Assembly (NCBI RefSeq): GCF_947496875.1
Contig: NZ_CANMEH010000005.1
Span: 62,001 to 126,000 of the forward strand
Reading direction: 5' to 3'
Length of the DNA stretch: 64,000 nt
Source of the DNA: an uncultured Paracoccus sp.
GTDB taxonomy: Bacteria > Pseudomonadota > Alphaproteobacteria > Rhodobacterales > Rhodobacteraceae
Shown in pieces: positions 25,918 through 35,545 of the stretch. Position 1 is the stretch's first letter; each line of letters starts with the position of its first letter. The notes under the pieces were generated by a model. It searched no databases, was not told the DNA's origin, and saw only the letters and a program-made list of their open reading frames with translations. A program made the translations under genes and the position numbers.

Positions 25918-28721
25918 TGCGCTTCCGCCCAGTTCGCGCCGTCGCCTGCATCGACGACCAGCGGGACGGACAGGTGGACGGCCGGGTCGGCGGCCGATTC
26001 CATGACCGCGCGCGCACGGTCGATCAGGGTCTGCACCGCGTCCTCGTCCGCCTCGAACACCAGTTCGTCGTGAACCTGCAGCAGCATCCGCGCCGGCAGG
26101 TCGGTGATCGCATCGTTCATCCGGATCATGGCGCGGCGGATGATGTCCGCCGCGGTGCCCTGGATCGGGGCGTTGATCGCGGCGCGGCGGGCACCGCCGG
26201 CGGCCGGGCCCGACTGGTTGATGCCGGGGGTGTTGATGCGCCGGCCGAACAGGGTCCGCACGAACCCGTCGCGCTTGGCGTTGCGCACGGTCTCGTCCAT
26301 GTAGGCGCGGATCTCGGGGAAGCGCTGGAAGTAGGTGTCGATGAACGCCTGCGCCTCGGCCCGCGGAATCCGCAGGTTGCGAGCCAGTCCAAAGCCGGAG
26401 ATGCCGTAGATCACGCCGAAATTGATCGCCTTGGCCTGGCGGCGGATCTGCGGGTCCATGCCCTCGATCGGCACGCCGAACATCTGGCTTGCGGTCATGG
26501 CGTGGATGTCGAGATTGTCCTTGAAGGCCTGCTTCAGTGCGGGGATCTCGGCGATATGCGCCAGGATGCGCAGTTCGATCTGCGAATAGTCCAGCGACAC
26601 CAGCCGTTTTCCCGGCGGGGCCACGAACGCCTCGCGGATGCGGCGGCCTTCTTCGGTGCGGATCGGGATGTTCTGCAGGTTCGGATCGGTCGAGGCGAGC
26701 CGGCCGGTGCTGGCGCCCGCGATCGAATAGCTGGTGTGCACGCGGCCCGTGTCGGGATTGACGAAGGTGGGCAGCGCGTCGGTGTAGGTCGATTTGAGCT
26801 TTGACATCGCCCGCCAGTCCAGGATGCGGGCGGGCAGGTCGTGGCCCTCGGCGGCCAGATCCTCCAGCACGTCGGCGCTGGTCGACAGCGCGCCGGACTT
26901 CCCGGCCCTGCCGCCGGCCAGCCCCATCTGGCCGAACAGGATTTCGCCCAGCTGCCGGGGCGAACCCAGGTTGAACTTGCCGCCCGCAAGCTGGTGGGCC
27001 TCGTCCTCGAGCTGCGCCATCTTCTGGGCGAAGGCGCCCGACATCGCGCGCAGATGCTGGGTGTCGACCTGGATGCCGGCCATCTCCATGCCGGCCAGCA
27101 CCTCGATCATCGGGCGCTCCATGGTCTCGTAGACGGTCGTCACCGCCGCCGCCGGCAGCTGCGGGCGAAAGATCTGCCACAGGCGCCAGGTGATCTCGGC
27201 ATCCTCGGCGGCATAGCGGGTGGCGCGATCGATCGGGACCTGGGCAAAGGTGATCTGGCTGCGTCCGCTGCCGATCAGCTCCTTGATCGGCTGGCAACGG
27301 TGGCCGACATAGGTCTGCGCCAGTTCGTCCATGCCGTGATTGTGCAGGGCGGCGTTCAGCACATAGCTCATCAGCATGGTGTCATCGACCGGGGCCATGT
27401 GGATGCCGTGCCGGGCCAGCAGCTTCCAGTCGTACTTGGCGTTGTGCAGGATCTTCAGCACGGCGGGGTCTTCCAGCACCGGTTTGAGCAGCGCCAGCGC
27501 CTCGTCCATCTGCATCTGGCCGGTGGCACGGCTGCCGCCGCCGAACAGGTCCTGTTCGCCGGCCACATGGTTCAGCGGAATATAGGCGGCCATGCCGATC
27601 CCCGGGCAGATCGAGATGCCCACCAGTTCCGCCTGCATCTCGTCCAGGCTCGTCGTCTCGGTATCCAAGGCAACCATGCCCTGCTGACTGATCGCGTCCA
27701 GCCATGTGCGCAGGGCGTCCGCGTCGCGGATCGTGACATAGCCGTCGCAATCGACGGGGGGAAAGTCCGGCGCGGCCGGCGCCTCGGGGACTGGCGGCGG
27801 TGGTGCCACCTCGGGCAGGGGCGCCTTGAACCGTTCCGCCACCCGGTTGGTCAGGGTCCGGAACTCCATCTGGTTCAGGAACTCGATCAGCATGCCGGGC
27901 TCGGGTGCCCTGACCTCCAGGCTGTCCAGGGTGAAGTCCAGCGGCGTGTCGCAGTCCAGCTGCACGAGCCGGCGGGAGATGCGGATCTGTTCGGCATGGT
28001 CGATCAGGGTCTGCCGGCGCTTGGGCTGGCGGATCTCCTCGGCCCGGGCCAGCAGGCTCTCCAGATCGCCATATTCCTGGATCAGCTGGGCGGCGGTCTT
28101 GATGCCGATCCCCGGCGCGCCCGGCACGTTGTCGATGCTGTCGCCGGCAAGCGCCTGCACGTCGACCACCCGGTCGGGCGTGACGCCGAACTTCTCGAAC
28201 ACCTCGTCGGGTCCCAGCCGCTTGTTCTTGATCGGGTCCAGCATCTCGACGCCGTCGCCGACCAGCTGCATCAGGTCCTTGTCCGAACTGATGATCGTCA
28301 CCCGCCCGCCGGCATTGCGCGCCTGGCAGGCCAGCGCCGCGATGATGTCGTCGGCCTCGTAGTCCACGATCTCGATGCAGGGCAGGTTGAAGGCCCGGGT
28401 CGCGTCGCGGGTCAGCGGGAATTGCGGCTTCAGATCGTCGGGCGGGGCCGGGCGGTTCGCCTTGTAGTCACCGTAGATCTCGTTGCGGAAGGTCTTGGCC
28501 GAATGATCGAAGATCACCGCCGCATGGGTCGGCGCCTCGGCGCCCTTGGCGTCCTCGATGTATTTCCAGATCATGTTGCAGAACCCGGCCACGGCCCCGA
28601 TCGGCAGCCCGTCGGATTTCCGCGTCAGCGGTGGCAGCGCGTGATAGGCGCGAAAGATGAAGGCCGATCCGTCGATCAGGTGCAGGTGGCTACCCTTGCC
28701 GAAACTGCCGTCGCTCGCCAT
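25914..28721 (-). CDS. polA: DNA polymerase I
   Basis: Repair and Okazaki-fragment polymerase. Three domains are present: 5'-3' exonuclease (from LHLIDGSAFIFRAYHAL, with VDYEADDIIA), 3'-5' proofreading exonuclease with intact VALDTETTSLDEM, and the polymerase domain with VSLDYSQIELRILAHI (motif A), RRQAKAINFGVIYGIS (motif B) and QVHDELVFE (motif C). Length 935 residues. ATG at 28721 is preferred for the GAAGGG site about 8 nt upstream; GTG at 28730 is possible. The CDF exporter follows with overlapping stop and start. Confidence 0.97.
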   Translation of the reverse strand: MASDGSFGKGSHLHLIDGSAFIFRAYHALPPLTRKSDGLPIGAVAGFCNMIWKYIEDAKGAEAPTHAAVIFDHSAKTFRNEIYGDYKANRPAPPDDLKPQFPLTRDATRAFNLPCIEIVDYEADDIIAALACQARNAGGRVTIISSDKDLMQLVGDGVEMLDPIKNKRLGPDEVFEKFGVTPDRVVDVQALAGDSIDNVPGAPGIGIKTAAQLIQEYGDLESLLARAEEIRQPKRRQTLIDHAEQIRISRRLVQLDCDTPLDFTLDSLEVRAPEPGMLIEFLNQMEFRTLTNRVAERFKAPLPEVAPPPPVPEAPAAPDFPPVDCDGYVTIRDADALRTWLDAISQQGMVALDTETTSLDEMQAELVGISICPGIGMAAYIPLNHVAGEQDLFGGGSRATGQMQMDEALALLKPVLEDPAVLKILHNAKYDWKLLARHGIHMAPVDDTMLMSYVLNAALHNHGMDELAQTYVGHRCQPIKELIGSGRSQITFAQVPIDRATRYAAEDAEITWRLWQIFRPQLPAAAVTTVYETMERPMIEVLAGMEMAGIQVDTQHLRAMSGAFAQKMAQLEDEAHQLAGGKFNLGSPRQLGEILFGQMGLAGGRAGKSGALSTSADVLEDLAAEGHDLPARILDWRAMSKLKSTYTDALPTFVNPDTGRVHTSYSIAGASTGRLASTDPNLQNIPIRTEEGRRIREAFVAPPGKRLVSLDYSQIELRILAHIAEIPALKQAFKDNLDIHAMTASQMFGVPIEGMDPQIRRQAKAINFGVIYGISGFGLARNLRIPRAEAQAFIDTYFQRFPEIRAYMDETVRNAKRDGFVRTLFGRRINTPGINQSGPAAGGARRAAINAPIQGTAADIIRRAMIRMNDAITDLPARMLLQVHDELVFEADEDAVQTLIDRARAVMESAADPAVHLSVPLVVDAGDGANWAEAH

Positions 28722-28790
28722 CGCTCTCACCCTTCTGCATGCCGGGCCGTTCTGCCACGGGACGGTTTCAGGCGCAAAGGGGACGGGTGG

Positions 28791-29573
28791 TCAGCCGAGC
28801 GAGACGTCCAGGAACAGCATCAGCACCAGCCCGATGGCCAGCCCCAGGGTGGCGCGGTTCTGATGCCCAGACCGGTGGGTTTCCGGGATGATCTCGTGGC
28901 TGATCACGTACAGCATCGCGCCGGCCGCAAAGCCCAGCCCCCAGGGCAGCAACGGCTCGGACACCGACACCAGCGCCGCCCCCAGCAGGCCGCCGACCGG
29001 TTCGACCATCCCGGTCAGCGCCGCGATCGATACCGCCCGAACGCGCGAATAGCCTTCGCCGGTCAGGGCGACTGCGACCGCCAGGCCTTCCGGGACGTTC
29101 TGCAGGCCGATTCCGATCGCCAGCGGCAGGCCGCCCTCCCAGCCGCCGGCGCCGAAGCCCACCCCGACCGACAGGCCCTCGGGGAAGTTGTGGATCGTGA
29201 TCGCGATCACGAACAGCCAGACCCGGCGCAGCGCCACCGCCTCGGGGCCTTCCCGGCCCATCCGGAAATGTTCGTGGGGCAGTTTCTCGTTCATCAGGTG
29301 GATGACGCCCATCCCCAGCAGGATCGCGGCACAGACGATCAGCGCCGGCAGCGGACCCTCGCCAAGCCGTGTCTCGGCCGCGACAAGGCCGGGGATGATC
29401 AGGGAAAAGAACGAGGCCGCGAGCATCACGCCGGCGGCAAAGCCAAGCGCCATGTCGCGAAAGCTGCGGGTAAACTGGCGTCCGACCAGCACCGGCAGCG
29501 CACCGAGCGCGGTGCAGCCCCCCGCGACGAGGCTGCCGAGAAAGCCCAGCATGGCAGGCGACAGATCGGTCAT
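28791..29573 (-). CDS. ZIP-family metal transporter
   Basis: Eight-helix inner-membrane transporter for divalent metals such as zinc. The signature helices 4 and 5 carry AITIHNFPEGLSVG and GIGLQNVPEGLAVA, whose His, Asn and Glu form the binuclear metal site. Length is 260 residues. It lies 69 bp upstream of polA in the same direction. Together with the CDF exporter after polA, it flanks polA with a metal importer and a metal exporter; whether this is meaningful is not known. Confidence 0.9.
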   Translation of the reverse strand: MTDLSPAMLGFLGSLVAGGCTALGALPVLVGRQFTRSFRDMALGFAAGVMLAASFFSLIIPGLVAAETRLGEGPLPALIVCAAILLGMGVIHLMNEKLPHEHFRMGREGPEAVALRRVWLFVIAITIHNFPEGLSVGVGFGAGGWEGGLPLAIGIGLQNVPEGLAVAVALTGEGYSRVRAVSIAALTGMVEPVGGLLGAALVSVSEPLLPWGLGFAAGAMLYVISHEIIPETHRSGHQNRATLGLAIGLVLMLFLDVSLG

Positions 29574-29705
29574 GCTGCGTCGTTCCCTTGCGTCACCGGG
29601 GCAGGGTGCCGCGGCGCCGCGACCCTATGCCGGTGCAGGGACGGCCGGCAACACCCCGCCTGCAGCAGCAAACGAGGCGCGCCTTGCAAGGGCGAAGCCG
29701 CCAAG

Positions 29706-31061
29706 TCAGATCGCGGCGCTGTGCCGGCCGCTGTCGACCTGGTAGGCATCGAACATCTGGGCGATCATCCGGGTCAGCGGCCGGCCTTGCGGGGTGATCC
29801 GCAGCCCTGCGGCGTCCGCGTGCACCATGTCGCCGAACCGGTCGACGACGGGGCGGAACAGGTCCTGCAGGGTCGCCGCCGACAACCCGTGATCGCGCGT
29901 GAATTCCTCGGCGCTGATCGCAAAGTCGCACATCAGCGCCTCGATCATCCGCGCCCGCCAGATGTCCTCGGCGCTGAAGGCGTGGCCGCGGGTGACCGAG
30001 AACCGGCCTTCGCGGATCGCTTTGACATGCGCGCCGGTAGCCGGGGCGTTCTGGGCGTAGCCCTGCGGAAAGCGCGAGATCGACGAGGCCCCCATCCCGA
30101 CCAGCACCTGCGCCTGATCGTCGGTATAGCCCTGGAAATTGCGGCGCAGCAGCCCCGCCTTCTGCGCAACGGCCAACCCGTCGCCGGGACGCGCGAAATG
30201 ATCGATACCGATCTCGTCATAGCCATCGGCGACCAGAAGATCGCGCGCGACCTGGAACAGTTCCAGCCGCGCATTGGCGTCCGGCAGCGCCGCCTCGGGG
30301 ATCATGACCTGGCGCTTGGCCATCCACGGCACGTGGGCATAGCCGTAAAGCGCGATCCGGTCGGGCGACAGGGCCATCAGCTTCTGCACCGATTCCGCGA
30401 TGCGTTGCGGGGTCTGGTGGGGCAGCCCGTAAAGGATGTCGGCGTTCAGCGACCGAATGCCGCGGTCGCGGATCATCCGGGCGGCCTGGGCCGTCACCTC
30501 ATAGCTCTGGTCGCGGCCGATGGTCTTCTGGATGGCGGGGTCGAAATCCTGCACCCCGATGCTGGCGCGGGTCAGCCCCGCCTCGGCAAGGGCGTCCATG
30601 CGTGCGTCGTCGATCTCGTTCGGGTCGATCTCGACCGAGAACTCGGCCCCCTCGGCCAGCGGAAAGGCGTCGAACACCGCGCCTGCGACGCGCCGCATCA
30701 TGTCGGGCGGCATCAGCGTCGGCGTCCCGCCACCCCAGTGCAGCCGCGACAGCCGGATTCCGGGGGCAAGGTTCGCCTTCAGCAGCTCCAGCTCGGCCAG
30801 CAGGATGTCGGCATAGGCGCGCACCGGTTCGTCCGACTGCGTCCCCTGCGTCCGGCAGGCGCAGAACCAGCACAGCCGCCTGCAGAACGGCACGTGCATG
30901 TACAGCGAGATCGCCGCGCCCTCGGGGATCGACTGCACCCACTGGGTGAAATCGGCGGGCCCGATGGCGGGCTTGAAATGCGGCGCCGTGGGATAGCTCG
31001 TGTACCGCGGCACGCGGGCGTCGAACAGGCCAAGGCGGGTGAGTTGCGATTCCTTTTCCAT
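29706..31061 (-). CDS. hemN: Oxygen-independent coproporphyrinogen III dehydrogenase
   Basis: Radical SAM enzyme that converts coproporphyrinogen III to protoporphyrinogen IX without oxygen. The cluster-binding motif is CRRLCWFCACRTQ (CxxxCxxC). YMHVPFC, the HWGGGTPT segment and the C-terminal HemN domain follow. ATG at 31061 gives 451 residues, matching HemN; ATG at 31079 would add six. Divergent from the FNR-type regulator, and an FNR box lies 37 bp upstream of the ATG, so anaerobic induction is expected. In Paracoccus this gene sits beside the fnr/cco region as here. Confidence 0.94.
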   Translation of the reverse strand: MEKESQLTRLGLFDARVPRYTSYPTAPHFKPAIGPADFTQWVQSIPEGAAISLYMHVPFCRRLCWFCACRTQGTQSDEPVRAYADILLAELELLKANLAPGIRLSRLHWGGGTPTLMPPDMMRRVAGAVFDAFPLAEGAEFSVEIDPNEIDDARMDALAEAGLTRASIGVQDFDPAIQKTIGRDQSYEVTAQAARMIRDRGIRSLNADILYGLPHQTPQRIAESVQKLMALSPDRIALYGYAHVPWMAKRQVMIPEAALPDANARLELFQVARDLLVADGYDEIGIDHFARPGDGLAVAQKAGLLRRNFQGYTDDQAQVLVGMGASSISRFPQGYAQNAPATGAHVKAIREGRFSVTRGHAFSAEDIWRARMIEALMCDFAISAEEFTRDHGLSAATLQDLFRPVVDRFGDMVHADAAGLRITPQGRPLTRMIAQMFDAYQVDSGRHSAAI

Positions 31062-31097
31062 GATCGTAGCGTGTCGCATTCCAGACGCGGGCGTTCC

Positions 31098-31111
31098 TTG
31101 ATGCAAGTCAA
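31098..31111. promoter_or_regulatory. FNR box between hemN and the FNR-type regulator
   Basis: TTGAT-GCAA-GTCAA matches the FNR consensus TTGAT-N4-ATCAA at nine of ten positions. It overlaps the predicted ATG (31101) of the regulator gene and lies 37 bp before the hemN ATG. Binding could activate hemN and block the regulator, or the regulator start may be placed differently. Confidence 0.75.
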
Positions 31112-31865
31112 TCTGCTTTCGCCGGATCAGGATACCCGATTGCACGGGTCCTGCCCGGACTGTCCGGTCCGCCACCAGGCGATCTGTTCCACCTGCAACG
31201 CGCCGGAACTGCGCAGGCTTGAGCACGCCCGCTACGACCGCCGGTACGAGGCAGGGCAGGTGATCGTCTGGGCGGGCGACCGGCTGGATTTCGTCGCCTC
31301 GGTCGTTTCGGGCGTGGCGACCATGTCGCACACGCTCGAAGACGGGCGCACCCAGATGGTCGGGCTGCTGCAGGCCTCGGATTTCCTGGGCCGCCCGCAT
31401 CGCGAGCGGACGCCCTATACCGTGACCGCGGTCACCGACGTCGTGCTGTGCTGTTTCCGCCGCAAGCCCTTCGAAGAGGTGATGGCGGCGTCGCCAGCCC
31501 TGTCCGCGCAGATGCTGGACCGGACGCTGGACGAACTGGACGCGTCGCGCGAATGGCTGCTGCTCCTGGGGCGCAAGTCGGCGCGGGAGAAATTCGCGTC
31601 GCTGCTGGTGATCCTGGCCCGGCGTGAGGTCGGCGGCCCGCAGGCCAGCCCCGGCGGCGAACTGCAGATCGACCTGCCGCTGACCCGCGACATGATGGCC
31701 GATTACCTGGGCCTGTCGCTGGAAACCGTCAGCCGCCAGGTGTCGGCGTTGCGCCGGGACGGGATCATCCGGCTGAACGGCAACCGGACGGTGATCGTCC
31801 AGGACTACGCCGCGCTGCTCACGGCAAGCGGCGAGACGGATGCCGATGGCGGCCCGCTGAGCTGA
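31101..31865 (+). CDS. fnrP: FNR-type oxygen-sensing transcriptional regulator (FnrP/FnrL-like)
   Basis: Crp/FNR-family activator that holds an oxygen-labile 4Fe-4S cluster. N-terminal cysteines occur as CPDCPVRHQAICSTC, and another in LCCFRR; the effector domain contains VASVVSGVA; the C-terminal helix-turn-helix is LGLSLETVSRQVSALRR, with the E-SR residues that read TTGAT half-sites. About 254 residues. Start ATG 31101 overlaps an FNR box; GTG at 31071 or a later TTG are alternatives. Neighbours hemN and ccoNOQP are classic targets. Several sequence stretches differ from the Paracoccus denitrificans and Rhodobacter proteins, as I recall them. Confidence 0.9.
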   Translation: MQVNLLSPDQDTRLHGSCPDCPVRHQAICSTCNAPELRRLEHARYDRRYEAGQVIVWAGDRLDFVASVVSGVATMSHTLEDGRTQMVGLLQASDFLGRPHRERTPYTVTAVTDVVLCCFRRKPFEEVMAASPALSAQMLDRTLDELDASREWLLLLGRKSAREKFASLLVILARREVGGPQASPGGELQIDLPLTRDMMADYLGLSLETVSRQVSALRRDGIIRLNGNRTVIVQDYAALLTASGETDADGGPLS

Positions 31866-31921
31866 CCGGGCGCGGCAAGGGCGGGCGCCGGCCGCCCGCC
31901 CCGCGGTACCTCTCGCTCCGA

Positions 31922-32761
31922 TCAGCGCGCCAGCAGCAGCGGCAGGGTCGCCCGTTCCAGCATGTAGCGCGTCGCGCCGCCCATGATCGCCTCGCGCAGC
32001 CGGGAATGGCTGTAGGCGCCCATCACGATGAGATCCGCGCCGGTCTCGGCGGCCCGATGGTTCAGCATCTCGGACACGGTCGGCAGGGTCTTGGCCAGCA
32101 CCGCGATGTCACAGTGAACCCCGTGCCGGGTCAGCATCTGGCACAGCGCGCCGCCAGGGTCCGATCCTTCGGGGGAATGCGGTGAGGGATCGACGACCAC
32201 GATTTCCACCGCCTCGGCCGCCTTGAGAAACGGCAGGGCCAGCCGCACGGCCTGCAACGCCTCGTCCGACTGGTTCCAGCCGATCGCCACGCGGCGGCCC
32301 ATCCGTTCGATCGCGTCGCCGTTGCGCGGCACGACCAAGACCGGGCAGCCGCCCTCGAACAGCGCAGCCTCGACCGCGGCTTCGGCGTCCGCCGGGGCAT
32401 GGGGTCCGTAAGGCTGGGGCAGCACCGCGAGGTCGGCGAAACGGGCGCGCTGCGCGACAAGCGCCGACACGCCGCCCAACTGCGCGACACCGGACTGCAC
32501 GCCCCACCGCACGTCCTCGGCGGTCAGGCGGTCGCGGATGCGGTGCTCCATCGCTTCGGCCGAGGCCATCGCGCGGTCGATCGCCTCCTGGAACACATAG
32601 GCCGAAGCGCCGGCATAGTAGTAGCCGGTTTGGGTGTGATCCACGGCCAGACAGAAGACGTCGAGATGCGCATCCTCGCGCCGGGCCAGCGCCACGGCCG
32701 CGTCCAGATGGCTGCCGGAGCCGTCGCCGGTCATCACGGTGACGATTGTCTTGTAGCCCAT
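31922..32761 (-). CDS. Universal stress protein, two tandem Usp domains
   Basis: Cytosolic protein of 279 residues with two UspA-type folds; the second ends with LIVMGAYSHSRLREAIMGGATRYML, close to the G-2x-G-9x-G-S/T nucleotide-binding pattern. ATG 32761 is preferred because GGGGGA precedes it by four bases; ATG 32773 is possible. Divergent from ccoN, with an FNR box in the shared upstream region, so low oxygen may induce it. A usp gene between fnr and cco is also found in Paracoccus. Confidence 0.88.
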   Translation of the reverse strand: MGYKTIVTVMTGDGSGSHLDAAVALARREDAHLDVFCLAVDHTQTGYYYAGASAYVFQEAIDRAMASAEAMEHRIRDRLTAEDVRWGVQSGVAQLGGVSALVAQRARFADLAVLPQPYGPHAPADAEAAVEAALFEGGCPVLVVPRNGDAIERMGRRVAIGWNQSDEALQAVRLALPFLKAAEAVEIVVVDPSPHSPEGSDPGGALCQMLTRHGVHCDIAVLAKTLPTVSEMLNHRAAETGADLIVMGAYSHSRLREAIMGGATRYMLERATLPLLLAR

Positions 32762-32870
32762 GTGGTCCCCCATTGTTGAGCAGCGTCCGCCGCCGGTCCT
32801 GTGTCGGCAGGGTGGCACCCGCGCGACGTTCTGTCACGCAAACGCATATACAGTTGCCGATCGTCCGCGT

Positions 32871-32884
32871 TTGACGCAAATCAA
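32871..32884. promoter_or_regulatory. FNR box between usp and ccoN
   Basis: TTGAC-GCAA-ATCAA matches the FNR consensus at nine of ten positions. It lies 99 bp before ccoN and 109 bp before usp, leaving room for a standard class II promoter in either direction. Confidence 0.85.
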
Positions 32885-32983
32885 AGAGGTCCGCGGGCAC
32901 GCCGCCGTAAGCCCGTCGGGTCATATCCGCCGATCGTCTGACGATTCGGCTGGTCTGCGCACAGTTCGGGAGACGCGAAGAAT

Positions 32984-34588
32984 ATGTGGGATAGCTTCAA
33001 GCTGATTGCGCTTGGCGCCGTTGCGGTGTTTGCCGCGATCGCGGCAAACTACGCGCACGACCTGGCCTACCTGGTGAACGCTCTCACCGTGATGCTGGCC
33101 GCCGGTCTGACCTTCCTGTGGATCCTGCGCCGCATGGAAGCGCCCGTCGTAATCGCCGACCAGAACGAATACCTGGATGGCGTGATCCGCGCCGGCGTGA
33201 TCGCAACGGTGGGCTGGGGGCTGGTCGGGTTCCTGGTGGGCGTCATCATCGCCGCGCAACTGGCCTGGCCATCGCTGAACTTCTCGGAGCTGACCCACGG
33301 TTTTACCAATTTCGGCAAGCTGCGGCCGCTGCATACCAGCGCGGTGATCTTTGCCTTCGGCGGAAACGCCCTGATCGCCACGTCGTTCTATGTCGTGCAG
33401 CGCACCTCGGCCGCGCGGCTCTGGGGCGGCAATCTCGCCTGGTTCGTGTTCTGGGGCTATCAGCTGTTCATCGTGCTGGCCGCGACGGGCTACATCCTGG
33501 GCGCCACCCAGTCCAAGGAATATGCCGAACCCGAATGGCTGGTCGACTGGTGGCTGACGATCGTCTGGGTCGCCTATCTGGCGGTGTTCCTGGGCACCAT
33601 CATGAAGCGGCGCGAACCCCATATCTACGTCGCCAACTGGTTCTACCTGTCCTTCATCGTGACCATCGCCATGCTGCACATCGTCAACAACCTGTCGGTG
33701 CCGGTCAGCTTCTTCGGGTCCAAGTCGGTCGTGCTGTTCGCGGGCGTGCAGGATGCGATGACGCAGTGGTGGTACGGCCACAACGCGGTGGGCTTCTTCC
33801 TGACCGCGGGCTTCCTGGGGATGATGTACTACTTCATCCCTAAGCAGGCCGAGCGCCCGGTCTACTCCTACAAGCTGTCCATCATCCATTTCTGGGCGCT
33901 GATCTTCCTCTACATTTGGGCCGGTCCGCACCACCTGCACTACACCGCGCTGCCGGAATGGGCCGCGACGCTCGGCATGGTGTTCTCGATCATGCTGTGG
34001 ATGCCCAGCTGGGGCGGCATGATCAACGGGCTGATGACGCTGTCGGGGGCTTGGGACAAGCTGCGCACCGACCCGATCATCCGGATGATGGTGGTCGCCG
34101 TGGGGTTCTACGGCATGGCGACCTTCGAAGGGCCGATGATGTCGATCAAGGCCGTGAACAGCCTGTCGCACTATACCGACTGGACCATCGGCCACGTCCA
34201 TTCCGGCGCGCTTGGCTGGAACGGGATGATCACCTTCGGCGCGCTTTACTATCTGACGCCGCGGCTGTGGGGGCGTGACCGGCTGTACTCGACCTCGATG
34301 GTCAGCTGGCATTTCTGGCTCGCGACCATCGGCCTCGTCCTCTACGCCTCGTCGATGTGGGTCTCGGGCATCATGGAAGGCCTGATGTGGCGCGAGGTCG
34401 ATGCGCAGGGCTTCCTGGTCAACGCCTTCGCCGACACGGTAATCGCCAAGTACGCGATGCTGGTCGTGCGGGCCCTGGGCGGGGTGTTCTACCTCGCTGG
34501 CGCCGGGATCATGGCCTACAATCTGTGGGCCACCGTGGCCCGCCAGCCCCGCGTCGCGGAAACCCGCGTCGCCGTGCCGGCCGAGTAA
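32984..34588 (+). CDS. ccoN: cbb3-type cytochrome c oxidase subunit I
   Basis: Catalytic subunit of the high-affinity terminal oxidase that reduces oxygen at low concentration and pumps protons. Twelve-helix heme-copper fold; metal and heme ligands lie in [32 protein letters not shown] and [12 protein letters not shown]. Length is 534 residues, normal for CcoN. First gene of ccoNOQP, with an FNR box upstream. Residues are complete with no sign of decay. Confidence 0.97.
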   Translation: MWDSFKLIALGAVAVFAAIAANYAHDLAYLVNALTVMLAAGLTFLWILRRMEAPVVIADQNEYLDGVIRAGVIATVGWGLVGFLVGVIIAAQLAWPSLNFSELTHGFTNFGKLRPLHTSAVIFAFGGNALIATSFYVVQRTSAARLWGGNLAWFVFWGYQLFIVLAATGYILGATQSKEYAEPEWLVDWWLTIVWVAYLAVFLGTIMKRREPHIYVANWFYLSFIVTIAMLHIVNNLSVPVSFFGSKSVVLFAGVQDAMTQWWYGHNAVGFFLTAGFLGMMYYFIPKQAERPVYSYKLSIIHFWALIFLYIWAGPHHLHYTALPEWAATLGMVFSIMLWMPSWGGMINGLMTLSGAWDKLRTDPIIRMMVVAVGFYGMATFEGPMMSIKAVNSLSHYTDWTIGHVHSGALGWNGMITFGALYYLTPRLWGRDRLYSTSMVSWHFWLATIGLVLYASSMWVSGIMEGLMWREVDAQGFLVNAFADTVIAKYAMLVVRALGGVFYLAGAGIMAYNLWATVARQPRVAETRVAVPAE

Positions 34589-34603
34589 GCAGGGGAAAAC
34601 CAC

Positions 34604-35329
34604 ATGGCCCTTCTGGACCACCACAAGATCCTGGAAAAGAACGCGACGCTGCTGCTCGTGTTCTCGTTCCTGGTCGTCACCATCGGTGGCATCGTGCAGA
34701 TCACGCCGCTGTTCTACATCGAGAACACCATCGAGGAGGTCGAGGGAGTTCGCCCCTACACCCCGCTGGAACTGACCGGGCGCGACATCTACGTGCGCGA
34801 AGGCTGCTATGTGTGCCACAGCCAGATGATCCGGCCGATGCGGGACGAGGTCGAGCGCTATGGCCATTACAGCCTGGCCGCTGAATCGATGTATGACCAT
34901 CCGTTCCAGTGGGGGTCCAAGCGGACCGGGCCGGACCTGGCCCGCGTCGGCGGCCGGTATTCCGACGAATGGCACATCGACCACCTGAACGATCCCCGCG
35001 CGGTGGTGCCGGAATCCATCATGCCCGCCTACGGGTTCCTGCGCACCCGCCTGATCGAGCCCACCCAGATGGCCCAGCGACTGGGCGCGGACATCGCGGT
35101 GGGGGTGCCCTATAGCGAGGAGATGGTCGCCGAGGCCCGCGCCGATTTCCTGGCGCAGGCCGATCCGGATCTCGACGGCGAAGGGCTGTTCGAGCGCTAT
35201 CCCGGGGCGCAGCAGCGCAACTTCGACCGGCAGGCCGGCGTGTCCGAGATGGACGCCCTGATCGCCTATCTGCAGGTGCTGGGCACGATGGTCGATTTCT
35301 CGACCTTCGAGCCCGATCCGCGCCGCTGA
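34604..35329 (+). CDS. ccoO: cbb3-type cytochrome c oxidase mono-heme subunit II
   Basis: Membrane-anchored c-type cytochrome that passes electrons to subunit I. One N-terminal membrane helix (about residues 13-35) precedes the heme site CYVCH around residue 68 and distal Met candidates in MIRPM. Length is 241 residues. It begins 15 bp after ccoN with a GGGGAAAA ribosome site. Confidence 0.97.
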   Translation: MALLDHHKILEKNATLLLVFSFLVVTIGGIVQITPLFYIENTIEEVEGVRPYTPLELTGRDIYVREGCYVCHSQMIRPMRDEVERYGHYSLAAESMYDHPFQWGSKRTGPDLARVGGRYSDEWHIDHLNDPRAVVPESIMPAYGFLRTRLIEPTQMAQRLGADIAVGVPYSEEMVAEARADFLAQADPDLDGEGLFERYPGAQQRNFDRQAGVSEMDALIAYLQVLGTMVDFSTFEPDPRR

Positions 35330-35341
35330 ACGGGGGCCGGG

Positions 35342-35545
35342 ATGGAGCGCTATTCCTTTCTGCGGCAGCTGGCTGACAGTTGGGTGCTGCTGATCCTGGT
35401 CCTGATCTTTCTGGGCGTGATCGTCTTTGTGTTCCGGCCGGGGTCCCGCCGGCTGCACCGCGATGCCGCGTCCAGCATCTTCCGCAACGAAAAGAAGCCC
35501 GCGCCCGATCGCCACGATGCGCCGGATGACAAGGAGGTCGAGTGA
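35342..35545 (+). CDS. ccoQ: cbb3-type cytochrome c oxidase subunit CcoQ
   Basis: Sixty-seven residues: short N-terminus, a single membrane helix ([18 protein letters not shown]) and a charged cytoplasmic tail. Known to stabilise the cbb3 complex. It begins 12 bp after ccoO; its TGA shares one base with the ccoP ATG. Confidence 0.93.
   Translation: MERYSFLRQLADSWVLLILVLIFLGVIVFVFRPGSRRLHRDAASSIFRNEKKPAPDRHDAPDDKEVE

Noticed and set aside
26841..31100. Long plus-strand open frame leading into the FNR-type gene
   Set aside because: It is the complement of polA, the ZIP gene and hemN. Only the part after about 31101 encodes a real protein.
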